Shown here: positions 16,936 through 25,180 of the stretch, one piece after another
Layout: every line of letters starts with the position of its first letter
Position numbering within the stretch: position 1 is the first letter of the stretch
Program-made: the position numbers and the translations under genes
Source: Nonomuraea deserti
GTDB taxonomy: Bacteria; Actinomycetota; Actinomycetes; Streptosporangiales; Streptosporangiaceae
NCBI RefSeq assembly: GCF_004348685.1
Contig: NZ_SMKO01000064.1
Location: forward strand, 1-45,637
Length of the DNA: 45,637 bases
Direction: 5' to 3'
The notes under the pieces: model-generated
The model's database searches: none
Told to the model about the DNA's origin: nothing
What the model saw: only the letters and a program-made list of their open reading frames with translations

Positions 16936-18210
16936 TCAGTCGAGGTTGTTCTGGGTCAGGACGCGGTCACCCTGCTCCTGGGCCTTGGCCAGGGCCTGCT
17001 GCGCGGTGGCCTTGCCCCCGAGGAACAACTGCAGGTTGGGGATGAGGGCGTCGTCCTCCATCGGCGGGTAGCCGGCGCAGGCCGGCCGGACCTTGGCGTA
17101 CTCGAGCGTGTCGAGGATCGGCTTCCAGAACGGGTCGTCGGTGAAGAAGGGGTCCTTCGCGGCCGCCACGTTGCCGGGGATGTTCAGGCTGGTCCTGGCC
17201 CACTTCAGCGCGTTGTCCTTCTCGGCCGTCCACCACTTGACGAACTCCCAGGCCGCGTCCTTCTGCTTGGCGGCGCGCGGGATCACCAGGCCGAACCCGC
17301 CCATGAGGCTGGCCCTGTCACCCTGCGGCCCCGCCGGCGGCGGCACGATGCCGAAGTCGAGGTCCTTGCCGTACTTGCGGTAGGTGGTGATGTTCCACGG
17401 GCCCGTGAAGATCATGGACACCTTGCCGGTGGCGAACGCGTCGGTGCCCTCGCCCAGGCCGGTCTCGAACCCGGTCTGGTAGACGCCGCCCTTGATCATG
17501 CGGCTCCACAGGTCGAGCGTCTGCGCGCCCTGCGGGCTGTTGAAGGTCGTGCGGGAGCAGTCGTCGGTGACCATCTGGCCGCCGGCCTGGCGCAGGTACA
17601 TGCTGAACAGGCCCGCGTCGTCCATCGACAGCCCGGCGCGGACGAGCTTGCCGCCCTCCCGCTTGGTCAGCTTGATCGCCGCCTGCTCCAGTTCGGCCCA
17701 GGTGCGCGGCGGCTCCACCCCGGCCTCCTTCAGGTGGGCCTTGTTGTAGAACAGGGCCCGCGCGTCGACGGTCAGCGGCAGGCCGTACACCTTGCCGTCG
17801 TGGGTCAGCTCGCGCACCGCCTCGCCGTAGAACCGCTCGCGCTCGACGCCGTCCTTCTTCATCCGCTCGTCGAGCGGCTCCAGCACGTTCTTGGGCGCGT
17901 ACGTGGCCGTGCGCCAGCGGTCCCAGAACATGACGTCGGGCGCCTGGCCGGAGGTGGATGCGGTGAGGAACTTGGTGAGCATGTCCTCCTGCACGACGTA
18001 CTCGACCCGGATGCCGGGGTGGGTCTTGTTGAAGGCGTCGGTCATCGTTCTGAACTGCTGTTCGCCCTCGCCCGACCAGTCGCCCCAGAAGGTCAGCTCG
18101 ACCACCCCGCCGGAGCCGGAGGAGTCGTCGGACGGCGCGCAGCCGGTGGAGATCACGGTCAGGAGGGCGACGGTGGTGACGGCCAGCCGCCCGGGCAGAG
18201 TCCAGCGCAT
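16936..18210 (-). CDS. Sugar ABC transporter substrate-binding lipoprotein (MalE/family 1 type)
   Basis: The 424-residue product has an N-terminal signal with a lipobox-like ISTGC (Cys 24), so it should be anchored outside the membrane. The mature protein fits extracellular solute-binding family 1: VELTFWGDWSGEGEQQFRTM, FNKTHPGIRVEYV, YGLPLTVDARALFYNKAHLKEAG, KVSMIFTGPWNI and GGFGLVIPRAAKQKDAAWEFVKWW. The -3 lipobox residue is Ser, not the usual Leu. ATG 18210 is preceded by AAAGGA at 11 bases. It lies between the permeases and the secreted GH76 gene, so alpha-1,6-mannooligosaccharides are the likely ligand (inference). Confidence 0.9.
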   Translation of the reverse strand: MRWTLPGRLAVTTVALLTVISTGCAPSDDSSGSGGVVELTFWGDWSGEGEQQFRTMTDAFNKTHPGIRVEYVVQEDMLTKFLTASTSGQAPDVMFWDRWRTATYAPKNVLEPLDERMKKDGVERERFYGEAVRELTHDGKVYGLPLTVDARALFYNKAHLKEAGVEPPRTWAELEQAAIKLTKREGGKLVRAGLSMDDAGLFSMYLRQAGGQMVTDDCSRTTFNSPQGAQTLDLWSRMIKGGVYQTGFETGLGEGTDAFATGKVSMIFTGPWNITTYRKYGKDLDFGIVPPPAGPQGDRASLMGGFGLVIPRAAKQKDAAWEFVKWWTAEKDNALKWARTSLNIPGNVAAAKDPFFTDDPFWKPILDTLEYAKVRPACAGYPPMEDDALIPNLQLFLGGKATAQQALAKAQEQGDRVLTQNNLD

Positions 18211-18245
18211 CGGCGGCTCGTTCCTTTCTCGGAGATCACAGGGGG

Positions 18246-19187
18246 TCACTTCGAGCCCGTGCCGGTGAAGGCCAGGCCGCGGGTGAGGTAGCGCTGTCCG
18301 AAGGCGAACAGCAGGAGCGTGGGCACCATGGCGACGATGGATCCGGCCATGAGCGGCCCGTAGTCGGTCTTCTGGTTGAAGGAGAAGGCGGCCAGGCTCA
18401 TCTGGATCGTCATCATGTCGGGGTCGTTGAGCACGATCAGCGGCCACAGGAAGCCGTTCCAGCCGGCGACGAACGTGAACACCGACAGCGTGGCCAGCGC
18501 GGGACGGCACAGCGGCAGGTAGATGCTCCAGAAGATGCGGAACTCGCGGCACCCGTCGACGCGGGCGGCCTCGCCCAGGTCCTTGGGCAGCGCCAGGAAG
18601 AACTGCCGCATCATGAACACCGCGAACGCCCCGACCGCCCCGGGCAGGATGACCGCCCAGTACGTGTTGAGCAGCCCGGCCCCGCCCTGGCCGGCGATGT
18701 CGTTGCCGCCCACCAGCGGCATGCTCCTGACGATGACGAACGACGGCACCAGCGTCACGACGGGCGGCACCATCATCGACGCCAGCAGCAGCCGGAACAG
18801 CAGCCGGTTGCCCCGGAACGCCAGCCGGGCGAAGGCGTAGCCCGCCAGCGCGCCGAGCAGCACGTTGGTCGCCACGCCCGCCACGGCCAGCAGCATGGAG
18901 TTGGCGAAGTGCCGGGCGAACGGGACGGTGGTGAACGCCGACCAGTAGTGCTCGAAGGTGATCGAGCCGGGCAGCCACCTGATGGGCAGCGCGATGATGT
19001 CCTCGTCCGGCTTGAGCGACGTGCTCAGCGACCACAGGAACGGCAGCAGCATGAACAACCCCACCACGCTCAGGACGCCGTAGAAGGCGGTGCGGCCGAG
19101 CACGAGGCGGATCGTCCTGGCGGTCGTGCCGGTGGCCGTGCCGGTGGTCATGCCGGTGGTCATGCCGGTGGTCATGCTGGTCTTCAT
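18246..19187 (-). CDS. Sugar ABC transporter permease (MalG type)
   Basis: This roughly 313-residue inner-membrane protein has six predicted helices and the EAA loop EAARVDGCREFRIFWSIYLPL near residue 200. It pairs with the MalF-type permease just upstream, whose stop lies 5 bases before this start. The frame is open from GTG 19196 and ATG 19193, but GGAG lies only 2 bases from that ATG and 8 bases from the next in-frame ATG at 19187, so I choose 19187. The first residues come from a 12-base tandem repeat (MTTG units), each with its own in-frame ATG. No ATPase gene is present in the cluster; such importers in actinomycetes commonly use a shared MsiK-type ATPase encoded elsewhere. Confidence 0.88.
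   Translation of the reverse strand: MKTSMTTGMTTGMTTGTATGTTARTIRLVLGRTAFYGVLSVVGLFMLLPFLWSLSTSLKPDEDIIALPIRWLPGSITFEHYWSAFTTVPFARHFANSMLLAVAGVATNVLLGALAGYAFARLAFRGNRLLFRLLLASMMVPPVVTLVPSFVIVRSMPLVGGNDIAGQGGAGLLNTYWAVILPGAVGAFAVFMMRQFFLALPKDLGEAARVDGCREFRIFWSIYLPLCRPALATLSVFTFVAGWNGFLWPLIVLNDPDMMTIQMSLAAFSFNQKTDYGPLMAGSIVAMVPTLLLFAFGQRYLTRGLAFTGTGSK
19128..19187 (-). repeat. 12-bp tandem repeat at the permease N-terminus
   Basis: On the coding strand ATGACCACCGGC is repeated exactly three times (19140-19175), flanked by one degenerate unit on each side (19128-19139 and 19176-19187). It encodes MTTG-MTTG-MTTG. Copy-number change would keep the frame and would change the number of alternative start codons. 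Confidence 0.85.
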
Positions 19188-19192
19188 GGGCA

Positions 19193-20146
19193 TCACTCCG
19201 GCACCTGGTCGCGGTTGACCCGCATGTTGATCACCGTGACGGCGACGATGATGATGAAGAGGGTGAAGGCCTGGGCCGAGGCGTAGCCCATCTGCAGCCG
19301 GTTGAAGCCGGTCTCGTAGATCTGGTAGACGGGCGTCAGCGTCGTGTTGCCCGGACCGCCTTTGGTCATCACGTACGCCTGGTCGAAGAGCTGGAACGCG
19401 CCGATCAGCGACAGGGTCGTGACGAAGAACGTCGTCGTGCGCAGCGAGGGCCAGGTGATGTGCAGGAACGACCGCCAGCGACCCGCCCCGTCCAGGGCGG
19501 CGGCCTCGTACAGGTGGGCGGGGACGTTCTGCAGGCCGGCCAGGTAGATGAGCATGTTCGAGCCCACCCCCTGCCACAGCGTGACGATCACGATGGACAC
19601 CATGGCCGTGCTGCCGTCGCCCACCCAGGCGGGGCCGGGTATGCCGAAATAGCCGAGGATCTCGTTGACGGGGCCGTAGTGGCTGTTCAGCATCCACGCC
19701 CACACGGTCGCGGCGGCGACGGGCGAGGTGACGACCGGGATGAAGTAGACGGTGCGGAAGATCGCCATGCCGGGGAGCCGCCGGCTGAGCGCCAGCGCCA
19801 GCACCAGCGAGATGGCGATCATGGCGGGCACGAACATCGCGCAGTAGTAGAGGATGTTCTTCAGCGTGGTGAGGAACGTGTCGTCCTCCAGGAGGCGGCC
19901 GTAGTTGGCCAGCCCGGCCCAGGACGGAGGCGTGAGCACGTCGTACGCGGTGAAGCTGAGGCCGAAGGCGCCGGCCACGGGCAGCACGGTGAAGACGAGG
20001 AACAGCACCATCGCCGGCGCGGTGAACAACATCCCGGCGCGTGCCTGGTGGCGGCCCAGTGCCGAACGTTCGGGGGGCCGTCGGTGGGGAGCCGGGCCGG
20101 CGGCGGGCCCGCGGATGTCCGGCCCTGTGGCGAGCGTCCTGGTCAC
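19193..20146 (-). CDS. Sugar ABC transporter permease (MalF type)
   Basis: The 317-residue product has a short cytoplasmic N-terminus followed by six membrane segments beginning with AGMLFTAPAMVLFLVFTVLPVAG. The EAA motif is EAAALDGAGRWRSFLHITWP. GTG 20146 is chosen because AAGGAG sits 5 bases upstream; an ATG at 20179 would add 11 residues without a good ribosome site. It is the first gene of the minus-strand operon permease-permease-binding protein-GH76, and a well-formed promoter lies about 40 bases upstream. Confidence 0.9.
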   Translation of the reverse strand: MTRTLATGPDIRGPAAGPAPHRRPPERSALGRHQARAGMLFTAPAMVLFLVFTVLPVAGAFGLSFTAYDVLTPPSWAGLANYGRLLEDDTFLTTLKNILYYCAMFVPAMIAISLVLALALSRRLPGMAIFRTVYFIPVVTSPVAAATVWAWMLNSHYGPVNEILGYFGIPGPAWVGDGSTAMVSIVIVTLWQGVGSNMLIYLAGLQNVPAHLYEAAALDGAGRWRSFLHITWPSLRTTTFFVTTLSLIGAFQLFDQAYVMTKGGPGNTTLTPVYQIYETGFNRLQMGYASAQAFTLFIIIVAVTVINMRVNRDQVPE

Positions 20147-20187
20147 GCGGTCTCCTTCGGGACTTCCCGGAGATGTCACTTGTGGGA

Positions 20188-20216
20188 AAGGTAGAAAGCA
20201 TGTTGATATAAGTCAA
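20188..20216 (-). promoter_or_regulatory. Promoter of the mannan importer operon
   Basis: Read on the minus strand, TTGACT (20216-20211) is followed by exactly 17 bases and TACCTT (20193-20188), a sound vegetative-type promoter about 40 bases before the GTG start of the first permease. It would serve the permease-permease-binding protein-GH76 operon. Confidence 0.6.
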
Positions 20217-20221
20217 TATGC
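20198..20221. promoter_or_regulatory. Candidate operator over the importer promoter
   Basis: An imperfect 24-base palindrome, GCATGTTGA-N6-TCAATATGC, has arms that match in 8 of 9 positions. It covers the -35 and most of the spacer of the importer promoter, so a protein bound here would repress it. The divergent GntR/LacI-hybrid regulator is the natural candidate. Confidence 0.5.
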
Positions 20222-20280
20222 TGGAGATACCAGGACGAAATATCTTCGCAACAGGAACCAGGAAGACAGGCGAGTAAGAT

Positions 20281-20290
20281 GGTATATACC
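20281..20290. promoter_or_regulatory. Perfect palindrome GGTATATACC before the regulator gene
   Basis: This 10-bp palindrome fits the GT-N-TA-N-AC core common for GntR-family (HutC-type) operators. It directly follows TAAGAT (20275-20280), a good -10, 43 bases before the regulator start. Autoregulation by the GntR/LacI hybrid is plausible. Confidence 0.45.
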
Positions 20291-20332
20291 TAGCTTTCGC
20301 TTACATACCAACTTCGTTGCCTAAGGGGAAGA

Positions 20333-21487
20333 GTGGTCGCAAGAGGCCCGCTGCTCTACGAGCGGATCATCGAGTACGTGCTGGACGAGATCAGGCGGGG
20401 CGCCCTGGTCCCGGGGGACCGCGTCTCCTCCGAGATGGAGCTGGCCGAGCAGTTCGAGGTCAGCCGTATCACCTCGAAACGCGCCCTGGAGCTCCTGCGG
20501 CAGGCGGGCGTCGTGGAGCGGATCCGCGGCAAGGGTTCGTTCGTCGCCGATGAGCTGCCCGACCTCGACCAGCTCGCGATCCCCGCCCCGGGAGCCGCGG
20601 CCGAGCGCGCGGCACAGGGCGAGCGGGCTCCTGGAGCGATCGCGATGATCTATCCCGACGCGTCGGAGGCGTACGGTCTCGAACTGCTCGCCGCCGTGGA
20701 GGAGCGCTGCGCCGAGCACGGAATCGCCCTCGTGATCAAACGCACCCGCGGCGACCAGGCGGAGGAGGAGCGCGCGATCGCGTCCATGGTGGACGGCGGC
20801 CTCGTCGACGGCCTGATCGTCTTCCCCGTCCACGGCGAGTACTACAACGCCCGCCTGCTGCGGACCATCCTCGCCGGCTACCCGCTGGTGCTGGTCGACC
20901 GCTACCTGGCGGGCATCCAGGCCTGCGCCGTGCACACCGACAACGTGGCGGCCGGCCGCACCCTCACCGACCGCCTGCTCGACCTGGGGCACCGGCACAT
21001 CGCGTTCGTCTCGCCCCCGCCGGAGAACACCTCGAGCATCGAGGAGCGGCTGGAGGGCTTCCGCACCGCCCTGGCGGGGCGCGGCCTGCCGCTCGGCCAC
21101 CAGCACCTGCTGACCGGCCTGTCCAGCACCCTGCCCGGCGCCTTCAGCGCTGAGAACGTGCGGGCCGACGTGGAGCGGGTCCGCGCCTTCCAGAAGCGCG
21201 AGCCTGAGGTCACCGCGTTCGTGGTCTGCGAGTACAACCTGGCGCGCGTGATGGACCGTGCCGTGGAGGCCCCGCCCGGCCGGGACAGGCCCCTCATCGC
21301 CTGCTTCGACTCCGCCGGCGACCCCGTCGCCGGGCCCGCCTTCCTGCACGTGCGCCAGGACCAGCGCGAGATGGGCAGGCGCGCGGTCGACCTGCTGCTC
21401 GCCCAGACGCGCGGCGAACCCGTCCCCTCGCGGTCCATCGTCCCCTTCACGATCGTCGAGGCCCACGACCAGCACGAGCCGCGCTAG
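20333..21487 (+). CDS. GntR-type HTH / LacI-type sensor hybrid regulator (AraR-like architecture)
   Basis: The 384-residue protein has an N-terminal GntR winged helix (residues 5-75: LLYERIIEYVLDEIRRGALVPGDRV, then EMELAEQFEVSRITSKRALELLRQAG and VERIRGKGSFVA) joined to a C-terminal periplasmic-binding-protein-like domain (about 100-375) of the LacI type, with DGLIVFP, LVLVDRYLAGI, VHTDNVAAGRTLTDRLLDLGHRHIAFV and FVVCEYNLA. This is the arrangement of B. subtilis AraR: sugar binding releases DNA. GTG 20333 has AAGGGGA 3-4 bases upstream. It is divergent from the importer operon and followed by the cytoplasmic GH76 gene, so it should sense a mannose-containing oligosaccharide. Confidence 0.88.
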   Translation: MVARGPLLYERIIEYVLDEIRRGALVPGDRVSSEMELAEQFEVSRITSKRALELLRQAGVVERIRGKGSFVADELPDLDQLAIPAPGAAAERAAQGERAPGAIAMIYPDASEAYGLELLAAVEERCAEHGIALVIKRTRGDQAEEERAIASMVDGGLVDGLIVFPVHGEYYNARLLRTILAGYPLVLVDRYLAGIQACAVHTDNVAAGRTLTDRLLDLGHRHIAFVSPPPENTSSIEERLEGFRTALAGRGLPLGHQHLLTGLSSTLPGAFSAENVRADVERVRAFQKREPEVTAFVVCEYNLARVMDRAVEAPPGRDRPLIACFDSAGDPVAGPAFLHVRQDQREMGRRAVDLLLAQTRGEPVPSRSIVPFTIVEAHDQHEPR

Positions 21488-21534
21488 GAGCGGCCCCGGA
21501 CCACGGCCACGCCCCACGGACCACGGACCACGCA

Positions 21535-22617
21535 ATGACGAACGGAGAACGCCTGGTGTTGCCCGAGCCCGATCCTCGCACGCTCTGGAACGACCGCGCC
21601 GACGTGGCGCAGCGCAGCCTGGATCACTATTTCGCCGCCCCCGGCCGCCAGCTGTACGACAACTGGCACCCGCTGGGGCCCGGCGACAACGACGTCTTCA
21701 ACTACTGGTGGCTGGCGCACGCCATGGACGCGCGGATCGACGCGTACGAGCGGACCTCGGACCCGTCGTGGCTGGACCGGGCCGGGGAGATCCACGCCAA
21801 CATCCTCGCCCGCAACGACGGGTCGCTGTTCAACGACTACTTCGACGACATGCTCTGGTTCGGCCTGGCGATCCTGCGGCTGGCCGACGCCCGCGGCGAC
21901 GACGAGCTGCGCGCGGAGGCGGCCGCGATCTGGCGGCACGTGCTGGAGAACGGCTGGAACGAGCACGAGGGCGGCGGGATCGCCTGGCGGGTCCCCCAGC
22001 CGTACTACAAGAACACCCCTGCCAACGGCCCTTTCGTGGTGCTCTCCGCCCGCCTGCACCGGCACACGGGAGACCCCGCGCAGCTGGCCTGGGGGCGGCG
22101 GGCGATGGAGTGGCTCGAGCGCGTGCTGGTGCGGGCCGACGGGTTCGTCCACGACGGGATCAACCGGCAGCAGGACCACGTCATCGACGAGCAGTGGCGT
22201 TTCACGTACAACCAGGGTCTGTACATCGGGGCCTGCGTGGAACTGGCCGGCGCTCTCGGGGATGACGACTATCTGCGGCGGGCCTCCAGGACGGCGCGTA
22301 CGGCCCTCGCGGAGCTGACCACCGGCGGGGTCTTCGCCGACGAGGGCGGCGGCGGTGACGAAGGGCTCTTCAAGGGCGTCTTCTACCGGTACGCCCGCCT
22401 CCTGGTGGACGCGGCGGACGTGCCGGACCTGCGGGACTTCATGCTGGCCAGCACCGAGCGGCTGTGGCGGTCGTGCGCCCGCGACGGCACGATCCTGGCC
22501 GGGCCGGTGTGGACGCGCGCGGCGGACGGCAAGGTGCCCCTGTCGGCGCAGCTGAGCGCCGTCATGGCCACCGAGGCCTGCGCCGCTCTCGTCTCCTCCC
22601 CGGTCGCCCCCGCCTGA
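21535..22617 (+). CDS. Cytoplasmic GH76 family glycosidase
   Basis: The 360-residue product is a second GH76 protein, without signal peptide, membrane segment or binding module. The catalytic Asp pair is D104-D105 in FNDYFDDMLWFGLAILRLAD. Other family blocks are GGGIAWRVPQPYYKNTPANGP, WRFTYNQGLYIGACVELAG and GLFKGVFYRYARLLVD. Only 47 bases separate it from the regulator gene, so the two are probably cotranscribed. It may cut imported alpha-1,6-mannooligosaccharides inside the cell; GH76 enzymes are mostly described as extracellular, so the location is notable. ATG 21535 lacks a Shine-Dalgarno sequence; GTG 21556, with ACGGAG 8 bases upstream, is a good alternative and would remove seven residues. 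Confidence 0.85.
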   Translation: MTNGERLVLPEPDPRTLWNDRADVAQRSLDHYFAAPGRQLYDNWHPLGPGDNDVFNYWWLAHAMDARIDAYERTSDPSWLDRAGEIHANILARNDGSLFNDYFDDMLWFGLAILRLADARGDDELRAEAAAIWRHVLENGWNEHEGGGIAWRVPQPYYKNTPANGPFVVLSARLHRHTGDPAQLAWGRRAMEWLERVLVRADGFVHDGINRQQDHVIDEQWRFTYNQGLYIGACVELAGALGDDDYLRRASRTARTALAELTTGGVFADEGGGGDEGLFKGVFYRYARLLVDAADVPDLRDFMLASTERLWRSCARDGTILAGPVWTRAADGKVPLSAQLSAVMATEACAALVSSPVAPA

Positions 22618-22621
22618 CCGC

Positions 22622-22639
22622 CCGCCGCCCGCGCGGCGG
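22622..22639. terminator. Hairpin between convergent GH76 and DoxX genes
   Basis: CCGCCGC (22622-22628) pairs perfectly with GCGGCGG (22633-22639) around a 4-base loop, a few bases after the GH76 stop and between two convergent genes. It is a likely bidirectional terminator. Confidence 0.55.
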
Positions 22640-22671
22640 CGGCCGGTCCGCCCCCGCAGGGCCGAGCCGGG

Positions 22672-23391
22672 TCAGTCGGGGGTGGTGGTGCGGCGGTTGC
22701 GGGCCGGGGGTTTCTTGCGGCCGGCCACCAGCGTGTCGCCCGGCGCCGGCGCGGGGTCCTCTCCGCTCTTCTGCTCCCCGGAGCGCGGACGCGGGTGCGG
22801 CGCCGTGTCCTCCGTGGCCGGCGTCTCGGGCGCGGCTTCGGATTTACCCGTCTTGGCTGGCTTTTCCCGATTGTCCGGCTTGTCGGCCTTGGAGGGTGTG
22901 TCGGGCTCGCGCAGGGAGGCGATGACGTTGTCCGCCTCCCGGTCGGCGGCGAACTCGTCCGCCGCCTCCGACTCCCGCCGCCGGATCACCACCATGTGGT
23001 CCACCGAGGCCCGGCCCGCCCCCACCACGGCCAGCAGCAGGGACGCCGCGCCGAGGAGGATCAGCTCGTTGAGGCTGATGGGGTTGAGCGGCGGCGCGAC
23101 CAGGAAGACGGCGAGCGCCTCGGCGAAGAGGATCAGCCCGGTGACGGAGACCGCCAGCCCGGCGATCAGCAACGCGCCGCCGATGAGCTCGGCCAGCATC
23201 GTGATCGGGGCCCAGGCGCCGGGGGCGGGGGCGCCCTGTTCCAGGAACTTCTCCCCGGTGATCTTCAGCCCGTCCTCCAGCTTGGTCCAGCCGTTGGCGA
23301 AGAAGATACCGCCCACGCCGATGCGGGCGACTAAAGCGGCAAGATCGCTTAGGGCCTGTTTCACGGTAGTTGTCTGCCCTAATCGGGACAT
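22672..23391 (-). CDS. DoxX family membrane protein with long charged tail
   Basis: The 239-residue protein has a DoxX domain in residues 10-140: ALVARIGVGGIFFANGWTKLEDG, then MLAELIGGALLIAGLAVSVTGLILFAEALAVFLV and a fourth helix (ELILLGAASLLLAVVGAG). The last 95 residues are hydrophilic, first acidic then rich in Pro, Lys and Glu (KADKPDNREKPAKTGKSE), and probably disordered in the cytoplasm. DoxX proteins are small four-helix membrane proteins linked to redox defence and electron transfer in some bacteria. ATG 23391 has its ribosome site (GAGGTG) overlapping the stop of the upstream exporter gene, 8 bases away, so the two are translated from one mRNA. Confidence 0.82.
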   Translation of the reverse strand: MSRLGQTTTVKQALSDLAALVARIGVGGIFFANGWTKLEDGLKITGEKFLEQGAPAPGAWAPITMLAELIGGALLIAGLAVSVTGLILFAEALAVFLVAPPLNPISLNELILLGAASLLLAVVGAGRASVDHMVVIRRRESEAADEFAADREADNVIASLREPDTPSKADKPDNREKPAKTGKSEAAPETPATEDTAPHPRPRSGEQKSGEDPAPAPGDTLVAGRKKPPARNRRTTTPD

Positions 23392-23399
23392 GGCACACC

Positions 23400-24929
23400 T
23401 CAATCACGGCTGAGCAACGTAGCCACCGCGACGGCGGTCAGGCTCAGCAGAACGACGCTCACGACCACGGTCGTGTGCAGGGCGTTGACGAAGGCCCACC
23501 GGGCGGCGTCGAGCAGCGCGCCACCGGCGCGGCCGCCGACCTCGTCCGCGACGTGCGCGGCCGAGGCGAGCGACTGCCGGGCCTTGTCCATGCCGCCCGC
23601 GGACACCCCTGGCACGGCGGGCAACCCGGGGGCGTAGACGATCGCGGTGATCGTCCCGAGCACGGCCACGCCCAGCCCGGCCCCCAGTTCGTAGGCGGTC
23701 TCCTCGATGGCCGCGGCCCCACCCGCCTGCGACTCGGTCGCCGACGACATGATCGTGTCGGAGGCGGCCAGCAGCGCCACCTGCACCCCGAAGCCGATGC
23801 CGACGAAACAGATCGCCAGCATCACGGGGTGGCCTTCGACACCCCAGCCCAGCGTGGGCGTCAGCGCCAGCGCGACGAGGCCGAGACCGCCGCTCATGGT
23901 GGCCCGCATGCCGATCCTCGGCAGGATGTGGGCGGCGGCGAGCCCGCCGGAGATGGCGGAGATGACCAGCGGCAACATCCGGACGGCGGCGCGCAGGGGG
24001 CTGTCGCCGAGGACGAGCTGAAGGTATTGGGCGAGCATGAGCTGGAGCCCGACCAGCGCGAACACGCCGAGCAGCACGCCCGCGACCCCGGTGGCGAACT
24101 CGCGCCGGCGGAACAACCCGATCTCCAGCAGCGGCGTGGGCAGCCGCGTCTGCCGCCGGACGAAGGCGGCCAGCAGCCCGAGCCCGGCCAGGAACACCAG
24201 CACGGACGCCCACAGCGGCATCAGGCTGCCCGAGCCCGCCTCCTTCAGCCCGAACGCCAGCGCCAGGATCCCCAGCACGGAGAGCACGGCGCTCATCGCG
24301 TCCCATGGCCGGTCCTTGCGCTCGCGCGACTCCGGCAGCAGCCGGACGGCGGCGGGCAGCAGCACCAGCAGGATCGGCACGTTGATCAGGAAGACCGCGC
24401 CCCACCAGACGCCGACGAGCACGCCGCCGACGAGCGGCCCGAGGGCCGCGCCCGCGGCGGCGACCGCGCTCCAGACGCCCAGCGCGATGGCCCGCTCGCG
24501 CCGGTCGGTGAACACCTGACGGATCAGCGACAACGTGGCCGGCATGATCATGGCGCCGCCGACGCCGAGCAGCGCCCTGGCCAGGATGAGGGTCAGCGGG
24601 GTCGGGGCGAACGCCGCGCCCGCCGAGGCCAGGCCGAACAGCACGAAGCCGCACAGGACCATGCGTTTGCGCCCGTACTTGTCGCCCAGCGTGCCGAACA
24701 TGATCAGCAGGGGGGCGACCACCAGCGAGTAGATGTCGATGATCCACAGCAGCTGCACGGCGGAGGGTTCGAGCGCGGCCGTGAGCGCGGGCACCGCGAT
24801 GTGCAGGACCGTGGCGTCGACGGTGATCAGCAGCAGGCTCAGGCACAGGAGCACGAGGATGGACCAGCGGTGGTCCCGGTGCTCCCGATCCGCAGTCCGT
24901 ACGAAAGGTGCGGCCTGTGTGACGGTCAT
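23400..24929 (-). CDS. MFS multidrug exporter, DHA2 (EmrB/QacA-type, 14 helices)
   Basis: The 509-residue protein fits the 14-helix drug:H+ antiporter family. TM1 carries the motif LLITVDATVLHIAVPALTAAL; motif A is GTLGDKYGRKRMVL between helices 2 and 3; the motif C-like segment is WSAVAAAGAALGPLVGGVLVG in helix 5. The C-terminal part has a large external loop before the last helix. ATG 24929 has AAGGAGG 4 bases upstream, clearly preferred over a 36-codon extension. It leads an operon with the DoxX gene. A substrate cannot be read from sequence; QacA-type relatives export cationic dyes and antibiotics. Confidence 0.9.
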   Translation of the reverse strand: MTVTQAAPFVRTADREHRDHRWSILVLLCLSLLLITVDATVLHIAVPALTAALEPSAVQLLWIIDIYSLVVAPLLIMFGTLGDKYGRKRMVLCGFVLFGLASAGAAFAPTPLTLILARALLGVGGAMIMPATLSLIRQVFTDRRERAIALGVWSAVAAAGAALGPLVGGVLVGVWWGAVFLINVPILLVLLPAAVRLLPESRERKDRPWDAMSAVLSVLGILALAFGLKEAGSGSLMPLWASVLVFLAGLGLLAAFVRRQTRLPTPLLEIGLFRRREFATGVAGVLLGVFALVGLQLMLAQYLQLVLGDSPLRAAVRMLPLVISAISGGLAAAHILPRIGMRATMSGGLGLVALALTPTLGWGVEGHPVMLAICFVGIGFGVQVALLAASDTIMSSATESQAGGAAAIEETAYELGAGLGVAVLGTITAIVYAPGLPAVPGVSAGGMDKARQSLASAAHVADEVGGRAGGALLDAARWAFVNALHTTVVVSVVLLSLTAVAVATLLSRD

Positions 24930-25056
24930 GGGCCTCCTTGCAGGCCGATCCGTGTCCAGGGCCCGCACGTGCTCTCGGGTCGGCGCGGGGACCTCGGCTC
25001 GGCACTCGCTCCTCCCGAGGCCTCGCGCCCGGCTCATCCGCTCCGGCTTGCGTGGC

Positions 25057-25084
25057 AGCTTAGGCCATGTCAGGCACTTGTCAT
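25057..25084 (-). promoter_or_regulatory. Promoter of the exporter-DoxX operon
   Basis: On the minus strand ATGACA (25084-25079), 16 bases, then TAAGCT (25062-25057) form a reasonable promoter about 128 bases before the exporter start. A 6-bp inverted repeat (TCAGGC at 25070-25075 and GCCTGA at 25094-25099) overlaps it and is a possible repressor site. Confidence 0.5.
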
Positions 25085-25086
25085 AG

Positions 25087-25180
25087 CGGTATCGCCTGAT
25101 CCAGGGTCACACACGAACCTCTCTAGAGAGATACAGCCATATGTCGGTATCTATCCAACGATCATTCGCGAAGCGATCAT
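25087..25180. repeat. Cluster of inverted and direct repeats in the exporter/TPR-protein divergent region
   Basis: CGGTATC occurs at 25087-25093 and 25145-25151. AGATAC (25129-25134) and GTATCT (25147-25152) form a perfect inverted repeat with a 12-base loop. A perfect 12-base palindrome, CTCTCTAGAGAG, lies at 25119-25130. CGATCAT is repeated at 25159-25165 and 25174-25180 around the palindrome TTCGCGAA (25165-25172). This density of symmetry suggests more than one regulator site. Confidence 0.5.

Noticed and set aside
18211..19035. Single large frame joining a permease region and the sugar-binding protein
   Set aside because: The extra N-terminal part is a shifted-frame shadow of the permease gene; the lipoprotein signal begins at ATG 18210.
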